This document shows positions 17,426-25,456 of a DNA stretch of 64,000 nt, in pieces. The position numbers and the translations under genes are program-made. The notes beneath the pieces were generated by a model, which made no database searches, was not told the DNA's origin, and saw only the letters and a program-made list of their open reading frames with translations. The DNA is from Clostridiales bacterium UBA1728 (GTDB lineage Bacteria > Bacillota > Clostridia > Oscillospirales > Oscillospiraceae), in the NCBI GenBank assembly GCA_002315975.1, contig DCIK01000013.1, positions 28,602 to 92,601 of the forward strand, given 5' to 3'. Position 1 is the first letter of the stretch; every line of letters starts with the position of its first letter.

Positions 17426-17507
17426 GAAAATATTCATGAATTTTTCACCCAAAAGGGAAAAAGTATGGTATACTGGGCGAAAAGATAGATGATACGGAGG
17501 CAACGCC

Positions 17508-18782
17508 ATGGAACGCATGGAGCTTCTCCCCAATGTTTTTCTCACTGCGGTGCAGACCGACAGGTTCAAAACCGCGCTGATGTCCGCTTCTCTGCTGACC
17601 CAGCTGGAGCGGCAGAACGCCTCGGCCAACGCCGTGCTGCCCTCGCTGCTGCGCCGGGGCTCTTCCCGCTACGCCGACATGACCGAGCTGCAGTACCGGC
17701 TGGACGAGCTCTACGGAGCCTCGCTGGAGCCCTCCGTGTGCCGCTACGGCGAGCTGCAGTCCATCGGCTTTACCGCCCGGTTCTGCGATGAGCGCTTCCT
17801 GCCTGAAAAGCTTGATATGACCGGGGAAATGGCTTCCCTTTTAGGCGAGGTGCTGCTGCGCCCCAACACCCGCGGCGGACTCTTCCGTCAGGCCTGGGTA
17901 GACAGCGAAAAGGAAAAGCTGGCCGAGCGCATTGATGCCCGCGTCAACGACAAGCGGGGCTACGCCATCAACCGGCTCAACGAGGAAATGTGCTGCTACG
18001 AGGACTACGGCACCTATATTCTCGGCACCCGCGACAGCGCGGAAAATCTCCAGTATGTGAGTCTGAGCAAATACTATAAAGAGCTGCTTGCCACCTCCCC
18101 TGTGGAGCTGTTCTACTGCGGCAGCGCCGAGCCTCAGGCCGTGGCCGACGCCCTCTGCAGTGCCTTCCTCACCCTGCCCCGGGGCGAGCTCAACGAGGAG
18201 CTGGGCACCGATATCCGCATGAATACCGTGTCCGGTGACATCCGCTTCTTTGAAGAGGAAATGGATGTTTCGCAGGGTCAGCTGGCACTGGGCTTCCGGC
18301 TGGGCGAGTGCATGGAGGAGCCTGACTACGCCGCCATCCGCGTGTTCAACGCCCTTTACGGCGGCAGCGCCACCTCCCGGCTGTTCCGCAACGTGCGGGA
18401 AAAGCTCTCCCTGTGCTACTATGCCTCCTCCGGTGTGGATCTGCACAAGGGCATCCTCCGGGTTCTCTCCGGCGTGGAGTTCTCCAGGCGGCAGCAGGCC
18501 CAGGATGAGATTCTCGCCCAGTTAGAGAGCATCCGCAGCGGCATCACCCCCGAGGAGCTCTCCGATGCCAGGCGCAGCGTGGCCAATGCCTACCGTACCG
18601 TATCCGATTCCCCCGCCGCGCTGGAGAGCTTCTGGCTGGATCAGCTCCTCCGGGGCGAGGACTACGACGCCGAAACCTGCGCCGCGCTGGTCGAGAATGT
18701 CAGCGCCGCCGATGTGCTTGCCATTGCCGAGAGCGTGCAGTGCGACGCCATCTATTTTCTGAAGGGAGAGGGCCATGAATAA
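17508..18782 (+). CDS. ymfF: M16 family peptidase-like protein, YmfF type (non-catalytic partner)
   Basis: This 424-residue member of the M16 (pitrilysin/insulinase) fold lacks the HxxEH zinc motif. The C-terminal half keeps the family substrate-cleft features (SRLFRNVREKLSLCYYASS, residues ~285-305). It pairs with the active subunit encoded next, overlapping it by 8 bp. The pair corresponds to B. subtilis YmfF/YmfH, linked to the 5-aminopentanol modification of EF-P; databases also spell it YfmF. An extended -10 (TGGTATACT, to 17474) and a CGGAGG site precede the gene. Confidence 0.9.
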   Translation: MERMELLPNVFLTAVQTDRFKTALMSASLLTQLERQNASANAVLPSLLRRGSSRYADMTELQYRLDELYGASLEPSVCRYGELQSIGFTARFCDERFLPEKLDMTGEMASLLGEVLLRPNTRGGLFRQAWVDSEKEKLAERIDARVNDKRGYAINRLNEEMCCYEDYGTYILGTRDSAENLQYVSLSKYYKELLATSPVELFYCGSAEPQAVADALCSAFLTLPRGELNEELGTDIRMNTVSGDIRFFEEEMDVSQGQLALGFRLGECMEEPDYAAIRVFNALYGGSATSRLFRNVREKLSLCYYASSGVDLHKGILRVLSGVEFSRRQQAQDEILAQLESIRSGITPEELSDARRSVANAYRTVSDSPAALESFWLDQLLRGEDYDAETCAALVENVSAADVLAIAESVQCDAIYFLKGEGHE

Positions 18783-20046
18783 GCTGGATTTCCCCCGCAT
18801 CGGTGAGAGCTTTTACACCTGCACTCTCCCCAACGGACTGCCCGTATATGTGCTTCCCAAGAAGGGCTTTTCCCGCTCCGTGGCCATGTTCGCCACCCAT
18901 TACGGCGGCGCCGACCGGCGCTTTCTGCTCCACGGGCAGTGGCACGATACTCCCGCCGGGGTTGCCCATTTCCTTGAGCACAAAATGTTCGATATGCCCG
19001 ACGGCAGCAACGCCCTTCTGGAGCTGACAGCCCGGGGTGCCTCCGCCAACGCCTTCACCTCCACGGATGTGACGGCCTACCACTTCTCCTGCACGGAGAA
19101 TTTCTACGATAACCTCTCCCTGCTGCTGCGCTTTGTCTCCACCCCTTATTTCACCGAGGAGAGCGTGCGCAAGGAGCAGGGCATCATCGCCCAGGAAATC
19201 CGCATGGGCGAGGACAGCGTGGGCACCGCCCTCTACTACGGGCTCATGGGTGCCCTCTTTGACCACCACCCCGGCCGGGAATCCGTGGCCGGTACGGTGG
19301 AGAGCATCGCCGAGATCACCCCCGAAACCCTCTATGCCTGCCACGCGGCCTTCTACCGCCCCTCCAACATGGTACTCATCTGCATCGGCGATGTGGACGC
19401 GGAAAAGGTCTGCGCCCTGGCCGAGGAGCTGCTGCCGAAGGAAGAGCAGGAGCGTCCCCTCCGGGACTACGGCGAGAAGGAAACTCTGCTGCCCGCCAGA
19501 AAAGAGGTGCAGCGGAGCATGAGCGTGTCCGCACCGAAGTTCTATCTGGGTGCCAAGGTGCTCTGGCCCGAGACCGGCGAGGAGCGGCTGCGCCTGATGC
19601 TCAAAGCGGAGCTGGCGCTCCAGACTCTGCTGGGCGAGAGCAGCCCCTTCTTCACCAGACTCTACGCCGATGGGCTTCTCCGCCGGGACTTTGCCGTGGG
19701 ACTCCAGTCCTCTGCCGGAGCCGCCTGCATCCTCATGGGCGGCGAGAGCAAGGAGCCCGATACCGTCCGCACAGCGGTGCTGCAGGCAGTGGAGCACCTG
19801 CGTAAAGAGGGCTTTGACGAGGAGCGCTTCGAGCGCTGCCGCAAGGCCATGTACGGCACGGCCATTCAGGCGCTGGAGGACTTCGGCTCCATGGCCTCTT
19901 CCCTCATGGGCAGCGTGTTCGAGGGCTATCTCCAGCCCCGGCTCTTTTCGCTGCTGCCCGAGCTGAGCAAAGAGGAGTGTGAGAGCTTCCTGCTGGAGTA
20001 TCTCAGCGAGGAGCGCCTTTCCCGCAGTCTGGTTCTGCCCCTTTGA
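18775..20046 (+). CDS. ymfH: M16 family zinc peptidase, YmfH type
   Basis: This 423-residue peptidase carries the inverted zinc motif HFLEH (residues ~63-67, in GVAHFLEHKMF) and the downstream Glu (ESVRKEQGIIAQEI). The helix after HxxEH and the GASANAFTSTD segment are typical of YmfH. It is expected to form a heterodimer with the upstream inactive partner. The start codon lies inside the end of ymfF, so translation is coupled. Confidence 0.93.
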   Translation: MNKLDFPRIGESFYTCTLPNGLPVYVLPKKGFSRSVAMFATHYGGADRRFLLHGQWHDTPAGVAHFLEHKMFDMPDGSNALLELTARGASANAFTSTDVTAYHFSCTENFYDNLSLLLRFVSTPYFTEESVRKEQGIIAQEIRMGEDSVGTALYYGLMGALFDHHPGRESVAGTVESIAEITPETLYACHAAFYRPSNMVLICIGDVDAEKVCALAEELLPKEEQERPLRDYGEKETLLPARKEVQRSMSVSAPKFYLGAKVLWPETGEERLRLMLKAELALQTLLGESSPFFTRLYADGLLRRDFAVGLQSSAGAACILMGGESKEPDTVRTAVLQAVEHLRKEGFDEERFERCRKAMYGTAIQALEDFGSMASSLMGSVFEGYLQPRLFSLLPELSKEECESFLLEYLSEERLSRSLVLPL

Positions 20047-20110
20047 AAGCATCGGGGTATTCACCACATAAACAGAGAGAAAACAATATTTTCATACGGA
20101 GGTAAATACT

Positions 20111-20617
20111 ATGGATTTCTCGAATCTCAAGAGCATGTTCAACGGCCTGGTGGACAATGTCTCCACCCGCGCCACCGACCTGGCCGGCAACGCTGCCGAC
20201 AAGGCCAAGTCCGCTGCCCGCATTGCCAGGCTCACCATGGAGCTCGGCGGTGAGAAGGACAACCTGAAGAAGACCTATGCCACCATCGGCCAGACCTACT
20301 ACGAGAACAAGGCCGAGCTGCCCCAGGAACTGCTTGCCCAGCTCGTGGAGGAGGCCGACAGCATCAACGAGCGCATTAACGCCATTGAGGCCGAGCTGCT
20401 GGAGCTGAAGGCTGAGTTCGGCCCCAAGGAGGCCGATGTGGAGGTCAGCTTCGAGGAAGTCGTGGACGAGGCCGAGCAGGAAGCCGCCGCCGAAGAGACT
20501 CCCGCCGAGGAAGAGGGCGTTACCGTGGATGAGGTCATTGAGAAGGTCGAAGAGGTCATCGACGAAGTGAAGGAAAAGGTCGAGGACGTCATCGAAGACA
20601 TCAAGGGCGAAGAGTAA
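20111..20617 (+). CDS. Acidic coiled-coil protein of unknown function
   Basis: This 168-residue protein has three parts. An amphipathic start (MDFSNLKSMFNGLVDNVSTRA) is followed by a helical segment containing ELGGEKDNLKKTYATIGQTYYEN (residues ~45-67), which resembles the helical part of small zinc-ribbon proteins common in Firmicutes, but no cysteines follow. The tail from ~115 is strongly Glu/Val rich and predicted to be coiled coil. A clear CGGAGGTAAATACT site precedes the ATG. No function can be assigned. Composite repeat A follows 30 bp later. Confidence 0.75.
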   Translation: MDFSNLKSMFNGLVDNVSTRATDLAGNAADKAKSAARIARLTMELGGEKDNLKKTYATIGQTYYENKAELPQELLAQLVEEADSINERINAIEAELLELKAEFGPKEADVEVSFEEVVDEAEQEAAAEETPAEEEGVTVDEVIEKVEEVIDEVKEKVEDVIEDIKGEE

Positions 20618-20646
20618 AAAAGTGCAGTGCGATCAGTCGCACAATG

Positions 20647-20842
20647 CACAAAAAAGCAGAATACTCCCGGCTCCCCTGTTCCCGTAGGGAATGGGGGAGC
20701 TGTCGCGAAGCGACTGAGGGGGTAAGTCTGTCGATTTCCCCCTCTCTCTCCGGTGTGCGCAGGAGAGGTCGGCCTGATGAAGCCGGGAACCGCCCCCATC
20801 GGCTTTGCCGACAGGGGCAGCAAGGGGATTGCACATAACAAT
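20647..20842 (+). repeat. Composite dispersed repeat A, body
   Basis: The body reads AAAAAAGCAGAATACTCCCG, then GGCTCCCCTGTT...GGGGGAGCTG, GCGACTGAGGGGG, TTTCCCCCTCTC and GTGTGCGCA. Related bodies are at 25.2, 35.7 and 49.0 kb, each directly after a gene and followed by a hairpin with a shared inner loop (see 20843-20908). This copy has an extra 50 bp (CATCGGCTTTGCCGACAGGGGCAG). Confidence 0.85.
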
Positions 20843-20908
20843 GGGACTGTGTGAATCAGCGAAAGCACTTATTTGTGCAATATCCGATTCATACAGTCCC
20901 GTTTTTTT
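20843..20908. terminator. Terminal hairpin of composite repeat A
   Basis: Outer stem GGGACTGTGTGAATC/GATTCATACAGTCCC encloses AGCGAAA and an inner hairpin GCAC-TTATTT-GTGC, followed by T7. It can serve both convergent genes; the T run touches the stop codon of the VWA gene. Confidence 0.8.
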
Positions 20909-22184
20909 ACATATAAGCCAGTTTCCTGCAGGCATTTCCCAGCTCGTTGAGGGTGGAGCAGGGGAGCATGGGCACCAGCTCCTTCATCATCATGATGCTG
21001 CGGACATACTGCCATTTGCGCTCGGGAATGGGATTGAGCCAGAATACCTTCCCGGCGGAGCGCAGGGTGCGCTGCAGTTCGCTGGCGCAAAGCTCCAGAT
21101 CCACGGTCTTGGCATCGGAGACCACCAGCAGCATGGTAGAAGGGGAGAACACCGGGGGGACGCGGTCGTTGAGCTCCTTCAGGGCCCGACCCATGGCGGT
21201 GCCCCGGCCATAGAGCCCGGACTGGCGCACATAGTCCCGGAACATATCCATGTTCTGCAGCCGGAAGGGGTCGGCCTCCACCAGACCCTCGGAAAAGAGG
21301 AAAATGCGGCTGCTCTCGCTGGTCTCGTCCAGAGAGCGGATAAAGCGCAGCACAAACTCGGAAAACTGCACCATGGATGCAGACACATCGCAGAGGATTA
21401 CCAGCTGCTTTTTGCGGCTGCGTTTCTTTTTATAGGACAGGCGGTAGAGGGTGCCGCCGGTCTCCAGACCCTTGCGGATGGTGCGGCGCAGATCCAGCTT
21501 GCTGTCGCGCCCGGCCTTTTTCCGCTTCTGGGTCAGCTCGCCGTTAATCTGCCGGGTGATGTCGTGGATATAGCTGACGGCCTTGGGAATCTCGGTGTCG
21601 GAAAATTTGCTGATGTCCCGCAGCATCAGACCCAGCTCCGGGTCGGTGGGGGCAGCACCTAAGGCGGCATCCTCCATCATCAGCTGCTGCTCCAGAATGG
21701 AGCGGGCGAAAACCGAGTGGATGAAGTTCTGATAGAGCTCCGGGTTCCGGGACTCGGGGCCGATGAAGCGATCCTTCAGCTGCCGCAGCCGCTCCTTCTC
21801 GTCTTCGGGCAGGGCGGCATAGGCATCCTTCTGGGCCTCGTTGTATAAAAGAGAACTGGAGTGCTGGTCTAAGTCCTGCTCCGCCTGCTGCCTTGCGGCA
21901 GCCTGCCGGGCCTCCTGCTCGCTGTGCTTTTTGTCAATCGCCCGGATGGCGTCCTCGGAGATGAAAAAGCCGTTGAATACCCGGTTGAACTTGTCCTGCT
22001 CCTCCCGGGATTTGGCATAAACGGTGCTCATGGCGGCGCGGACGATCTCCCGATCCTCAAAGCCTACCTCCAGCAGAATGCGCAGAGCGTCGGCGGTCTC
22101 GTTGGGGGACACATTTAAGCCCTCCTGCCGCAGCAGCCTCCCGAAGAGGGAAAGCTTTTCCAGATAGACCTCGGTATCAAGCAT
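20907..22184 (-). CDS. VWA domain protein (CoxE-like), partner of MoxR ATPase
   Basis: This 425-residue protein belongs to the VWA/CoxE-like family encoded beside MoxR AAA ATPases. A helical N-terminal half (MLDTEVYLEKLSLFGRLLR...) and a charged, Gln-rich linker (~100-160) precede the VWA domain. The MIDAS-type motif is VILCDVSASMVQFS (D-x-S-x-S, around residue 270), with later SPSTMLLVVSDAKT. MoxR/VWA pairs are thought to act as metal-insertion or complex-remodelling chaperones. The ATG at 22182-22184 lies inside the last codons of the ATPase gene. No Shine-Dalgarno is visible (CACCATCACCACC upstream), so translation must be coupled. Confidence 0.88.
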   Translation of the reverse strand: MLDTEVYLEKLSLFGRLLRQEGLNVSPNETADALRILLEVGFEDREIVRAAMSTVYAKSREEQDKFNRVFNGFFISEDAIRAIDKKHSEQEARQAAARQQAEQDLDQHSSSLLYNEAQKDAYAALPEDEKERLRQLKDRFIGPESRNPELYQNFIHSVFARSILEQQLMMEDAALGAAPTDPELGLMLRDISKFSDTEIPKAVSYIHDITRQINGELTQKRKKAGRDSKLDLRRTIRKGLETGGTLYRLSYKKKRSRKKQLVILCDVSASMVQFSEFVLRFIRSLDETSESSRIFLFSEGLVEADPFRLQNMDMFRDYVRQSGLYGRGTAMGRALKELNDRVPPVFSPSTMLLVVSDAKTVDLELCASELQRTLRSAGKVFWLNPIPERKWQYVRSIMMMKELVPMLPCSTLNELGNACRKLAYM

Positions 22185-23115
22185 GGTGGTGATGGTGGTG
22201 TCCGCAGTGCCCGTCGCACTCTTCCTCGCCCTCGTGACCGCAGTCGCATTCCTCGGCGGTGAGCTCACCGCTCTCCAGCATATCCTCCATGGTGAGAATG
22301 TCCTCATTGTTTTTCAGCACAAAGCCCACGGTGCTGCGGATGATCTCCGGAGTCAGCTCCCGAACGCCCAGAGCGTCCAGAGCAGCGGTCCAGTCCAGCG
22401 CCTCGGCAATGGAGGGCTTTTTCAGAATGGCCTCGCTGTTTCGGAGATTGCGCACGGCGGTGGCCACAGCCACGCAGAGGGCATCGTCCACATGGGGCAG
22501 CTTGGCGCGGAGAATGGCCAGCTCCTTGTCCAGACTGGGATAATCAATATAAAGGTAGGCGCAGCGGCGGCGGAGAGCATCGGAGATGGGGCGGGCCTTG
22601 TTGGATGTCAGCACCACAAAGGGGATACTCTTTGCCCTGATGGTTCCCACCTCAGGGACAGTCACCTGCATATCGCTCAAAAGCTCCAGCAGAAAGGCCT
22701 CAAACTCCTCGTCGCTCTTGTCAATCTCGTCGATGAGCAGCACCACGCTCTTTTCGCTGCGAATGGACTTCAGCAGAGGGCGTTCCAGCATATACTCGTC
22801 GCTGAAGAGGGAGCGGGTCAGCTCGTCCCTGTCCTCGCTGCCCATGTGCACCTGAATGCTCAGCAGCTGCTTCTGGTAGTTCCACTCGTAAAGAGTCTTG
22901 CTCTCGTCCAGCCCCTCGTAGCACTGCAGACGCACCAGCTCCCGATCCAGCGCCGAGGCCATGACCTTGGCAATCTCCGTCTTGCCCACGCCCGCAGCAC
23001 CCTCGATGAGCAGGGGACGGCCCAGCGTCAGCGCCACATAGAGAACGGTGGCAAGAGTATCGTCGTAAATATAGTGCGCCTCGTCCATTTTTTGGCGCAG
23101 AGTCGTCAGATCCAT
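22177..23115 (-). CDS. MoxR family AAA ATPase with Cys/His-rich C-terminal tail
   Basis: This 312-residue AAA+ ATPase has Walker A GAAGVGKTE (~residues 36-44), Walker B VVLLIDEIDK, sensor 1 VVLTSNKAR, and the MoxR helix-2 insert. The last ~25 residues are a metal-binding-like tail: CDCGHEG, then CDGHCG and six histidines before the final Ala. Such a tail is not part of the MoxR core and suggests binding of Ni, Zn or Cu. The ATG at 23115 with GGAGG 8 nt upstream is chosen over a longer frame that would overlap the promoter. It overlaps the VWA gene by 8 bp. Confidence 0.9.
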   Translation of the reverse strand: MDLTTLRQKMDEAHYIYDDTLATVLYVALTLGRPLLIEGAAGVGKTEIAKVMASALDRELVRLQCYEGLDESKTLYEWNYQKQLLSIQVHMGSEDRDELTRSLFSDEYMLERPLLKSIRSEKSVVLLIDEIDKSDEEFEAFLLELLSDMQVTVPEVGTIRAKSIPFVVLTSNKARPISDALRRRCAYLYIDYPSLDKELAILRAKLPHVDDALCVAVATAVRNLRNSEAILKKPSIAEALDWTAALDALGVRELTPEIIRSTVGFVLKNNEDILTMEDMLESGELTAEECDCGHEGEEECDGHCGHHHHHHA

Positions 23116-23143
23116 AGGATAAACCTCCGATTGATTTTTCTCT

Positions 23144-23171
23144 ATTATACCACATTCCGTGAAAACTTCAA
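23144..23171 (-). promoter_or_regulatory. Promoter of the MoxR-VWA operon
   Basis: On the minus strand: TTGAAG (23166-23171), 16-bp spacer, TATAAT (23144-23149), preceded by TGG (extended -10). Confidence 0.75.
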
Positions 23172-23219
23172 CAGGAATTACTCTCAATCTCAGACTCTTT
23201 TGGTAGACCATAAATATTT

Positions 23220-23306
23220 ATTATGTAAACCGATGTCGGAAACAGAAAATATAAGAGTGAAAACAAAAAATCTTCGGGAATACAATGCTTGTATGGTTTA
23301 CATAAT
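23220..23306. repeat. 12-bp inverted repeat in the MoxR/CHAP intergenic region
   Basis: Perfect arms ATTATGTAAACC (23220-23231) and GGTTTACATAAT (23295-23306) lie 63 bp apart in AT-rich DNA. This is the most AT-rich gap of the window. The arms could be operators or ends of a decayed element; no gene is seen between them. Confidence 0.6.
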
Positions 23307-23373
23307 TCTATTGTCATAATATATACGAAAATAAAACACAAGCAACAAAAAAGTATAGCGGTCTGTAAGAATT

Positions 23374-23428
23374 GGAACGCAATAGGAACGCAAAAGTGTC
23401 AGAATGGGAACGAAGCAGAGAGTATACT
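23374..23428 (+). promoter_or_regulatory. CHAP gene promoter with phased GGAACGC direct repeats
   Basis: GGAACGC occurs at 23374-23380 and 23385-23391, and GGAACGA at 23407-23413. The starts are 11 and 22 bp apart, which is the helical phasing typical of SARP regulator sites. The last copy ends 9 bp before the TATACT -10 box (23423-23428). There is no good -35 box, as in activator-dependent promoters. The same repeat and the same 9-bp distance occur at 25390-25432. Confidence 0.75.
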
Positions 23429-23492
23429 ATGGTCACGATTCTCAATGTCGAGTTCTATACGCTTCTTTTCGTAAACCCAAGGAGGGATACTG

Positions 23493-25169
23493 ATGCGATT
23501 GAAGAATGAACATAAAAAGCACAGCACGATCCTTCGCCGAGGTCTTGCCGTGATCCTGACGGCGGCGGCTCTGTTCGGTGCGGGTCAGGGCGGTCTGCTG
23601 ACGGCTCAGGCGGCCGAGAGCTTCGGCGGCTCCAGCAGCTCTGTAAAGCGGCCTCAGACCTACTGCGGTCTCTCTGAGCATACCCATTCCGCCAAGTGCT
23701 ATTCCTACGAGTCTGTCCTCGCCTGCGGACAGGAGGAGTGCGAGGCTCACCAGCACAGCGCATCCTGCTACACCCACCGCATGAAGCTGGGCTGCGGTCT
23801 GGCGGAGAGCGACGGTCACAGCCATACCGATGCCTGCTATACCGATACGCAGGTTCTCTGCTGCGAGCTCCCCGAGGACGAGAACCACAGCCACGGGCCC
23901 GATTGCTACCGCACAGAGCACCTTCTCAGCTGCACCATCCCCGAGCAGCCGGCCCACCACCACACGGCGGCCTGCTATGTGGAGGATGTGAGCTATATCT
24001 GCGGCCACGAAAACGACCCCTCTCATGTGCATACCGATGCCTGCCTCTCTCCCGACAGCCTCATTCTCTCCTGCGGCAAGACCGAGGGAGAGGGTCACAC
24101 CCACAGCAATGCCTGCTATAAGCAGGAGAAGGTCCTGAGCTGCACCGCCCAGGAGCACAAGCACTCCTCCGCCTGCTACTCCAGCGCCGCACCCATCGTG
24201 GAAACCGAGGATGACTGGCGGCTGAGCGTTGCCTCCGCCAAGCTCAACGGAGACTGGAACCACGATATTCTCGAAATTGCCAAAACCCAGCTGGGCTATA
24301 CCCCCGACGGCACCAATGTCAGCGTGGGCGCTGACGGCTCCGTCCGCTACTATACCCGCTACGGCGACTGGTATGCCGACGATCCCGCTCTCATCTATGA
24401 GGACTGGTGTCTCATGTTTGTGAGCTTCTGCATCCACTACGCGGGCATCGACGGTCTGCCCTACGGCTGCGGCTGCCGCGACTGGATGAATCAGGTAGAT
24501 TCCTCCCTCTACCACCCCTATGGCGACGGTTATACCCCCAAGCCCGGCGATATTATTCTCTTTACCTATGGCCGCAAGTCCTTCCGGGAGGAGAATGAGC
24601 AGCGCGCTGCTCTGAATATGGCGGCACTGCCCGCGTCCTCTATGTATCTCTCCGCTGACCATGTGGGCATTGTGGTGAGCATGAACAGCAAGGCTTTCCG
24701 CACCATTGAGGGCAATAACGGCCCCGTGGGTTACCACAGCTACAGCTTCGGCACGGAGGATGCACCCGGTGCCGAGGAGCTGATTCTGGGCTATGTGTCC
24801 ATTCCCTCCAATCCCCATATGCGCTCCGTCACCGACTATACCGGTCACTGCACGGTGACCGCCGACTTCTCCACCTTCATCATGCCTCATCTCCGTGAGC
24901 CCACCTATCAGGAATATCAGCGCTGGCAGGCCGATAACGATCCTGCGGATCTGCTTCTCGGCTGGGGTGTCTGCTTCGTGGACGGCGTAGACCCCTATAC
25001 ACCCAGCGGTGTGCTGCAATACTCCTTCCGCTTCGATACCCTGCCCGCTGCCGTAAAGGTCACCTATCTGGGCGAAAACGGACTGGAGGGGATTCCCTGC
25101 ACCGTTCAGGGCAACACGGTTCTCTTCTCCACTGCTCGCGTGGGAACGTTTATATTCTCAAAAGCCTGA
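23493..25169 (+). CDS. Secreted Cys/His-repeat protein with CHAP amidase domain
   Basis: This 558-residue exported protein has a signal peptide at residues 1-42 (KR-rich start, VILTAAALFGAG core, likely cleavage near TAQAAE). Residues ~55-235 hold about eight repeats of a C-G-x-x-E...H-x-H...C-Y pattern (for example HTHSAKCY, HSHTDACY, HTHSNACY), probably zinc-binding or disulfide-linked. A CHAP-type cysteine peptidase/amidase domain follows, with catalytic Cys in DWCLMFVSF (~305) and His in ADHVGIVVS (~388). The C-terminal region is beta-rich. CHAP enzymes cut peptidoglycan peptides. No sortase motif is visible. The gene has an AAGGAGGGATACTG site and the phased repeats upstream. Confidence 0.88.
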   Translation: MRLKNEHKKHSTILRRGLAVILTAAALFGAGQGGLLTAQAAESFGGSSSSVKRPQTYCGLSEHTHSAKCYSYESVLACGQEECEAHQHSASCYTHRMKLGCGLAESDGHSHTDACYTDTQVLCCELPEDENHSHGPDCYRTEHLLSCTIPEQPAHHHTAACYVEDVSYICGHENDPSHVHTDACLSPDSLILSCGKTEGEGHTHSNACYKQEKVLSCTAQEHKHSSACYSSAAPIVETEDDWRLSVASAKLNGDWNHDILEIAKTQLGYTPDGTNVSVGADGSVRYYTRYGDWYADDPALIYEDWCLMFVSFCIHYAGIDGLPYGCGCRDWMNQVDSSLYHPYGDGYTPKPGDIILFTYGRKSFREENEQRAALNMAALPASSMYLSADHVGIVVSMNSKAFRTIEGNNGPVGYHSYSFGTEDAPGAEELILGYVSIPSNPHMRSVTDYTGHCTVTADFSTFIMPHLREPTYQEYQRWQADNDPADLLLGWGVCFVDGVDPYTPSGVLQYSFRFDTLPAAVKVTYLGENGLEGIPCTVQGNTVLFSTARVGTFIFSKA

Positions 25170-25189
25170 ATAATGGCAAACAACATACA

Positions 25190-25316
25190 AAGAAACTGAA
25201 TACTCTCGGCTCCCCTGTTGCGAAGCAATGGGGGAGCTGTCGCGAAGCGACTGAGGGGGCGAGCCTACGATTCCCCTCTCCCCGGCGTGCGCAGAAGGTG
25301 AATTGCGTGCAATAAA
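25190..25316 (+). repeat. Composite dispersed repeat B, body
   Basis: This is the same body as A: AAAGAAACTGAATACTCTCG, GGCTCCCCTGTT...GGGGGAGCTG, GCGACTGAGGGGG, TTCCCCTCTCCCC and GTGCGCAGAAGG. It starts about 20 bp after the CHAP gene stop. Confidence 0.85.
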
Positions 25317-25381
25317 GAGGGCTGTGTGGTTCAGCGAAAGCATTCATTGGTGCTAATCGCTGCTTACAGCCCTCATTTTTT
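25317..25381 (+). terminator. Terminal hairpin of composite repeat B
   Basis: Outer stem GAGGGCTGT/ACAGCCCTC, conserved TCAGCGAAA, inner hairpin GCAT-TCATTG-GTGC, then ATTTTTTAA. It separates the CHAP gene from the regulator gene. Confidence 0.8.
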
Positions 25382-25389
25382 AATTTCAT

Positions 25390-25432
25390 GGAACGCAAAA
25401 GGCTTGCATCGGAACGCTTTTGGGATTATAAT
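25390..25432 (+). promoter_or_regulatory. Regulator gene promoter with GGAACGC repeats
   Basis: GGAACGC at 25390-25396 and 25411-25417 (21 bp apart). TTGCAT (25404-25409) and TATAAT (25427-25432) are separated by 17 bp. The second repeat ends 9 bp before the -10 box, exactly as at the CHAP promoter. The promoter lies inside the longer frame that begins at 25388, so that upstream start is unlikely. Confidence 0.75.
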
Positions 25433-25456
25433 CGGAGCTATCAGGCACAAAAGGGG

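Noticed and set aside
22177..22200. His6 tail of the MoxR protein as cloning-vector contamination
   Set aside because: The tract is embedded in a longer Cys/His-rich tail, uses mixed CAC/CAT codons and runs directly into the native VWA gene.
25388..25456. ATG at 25388 as start of the SARP-like regulator
   Set aside because: A good -35/-10 pair (25404-25432) and the GGAACGC repeats lie inside that extension, and it follows the T run of a terminator.
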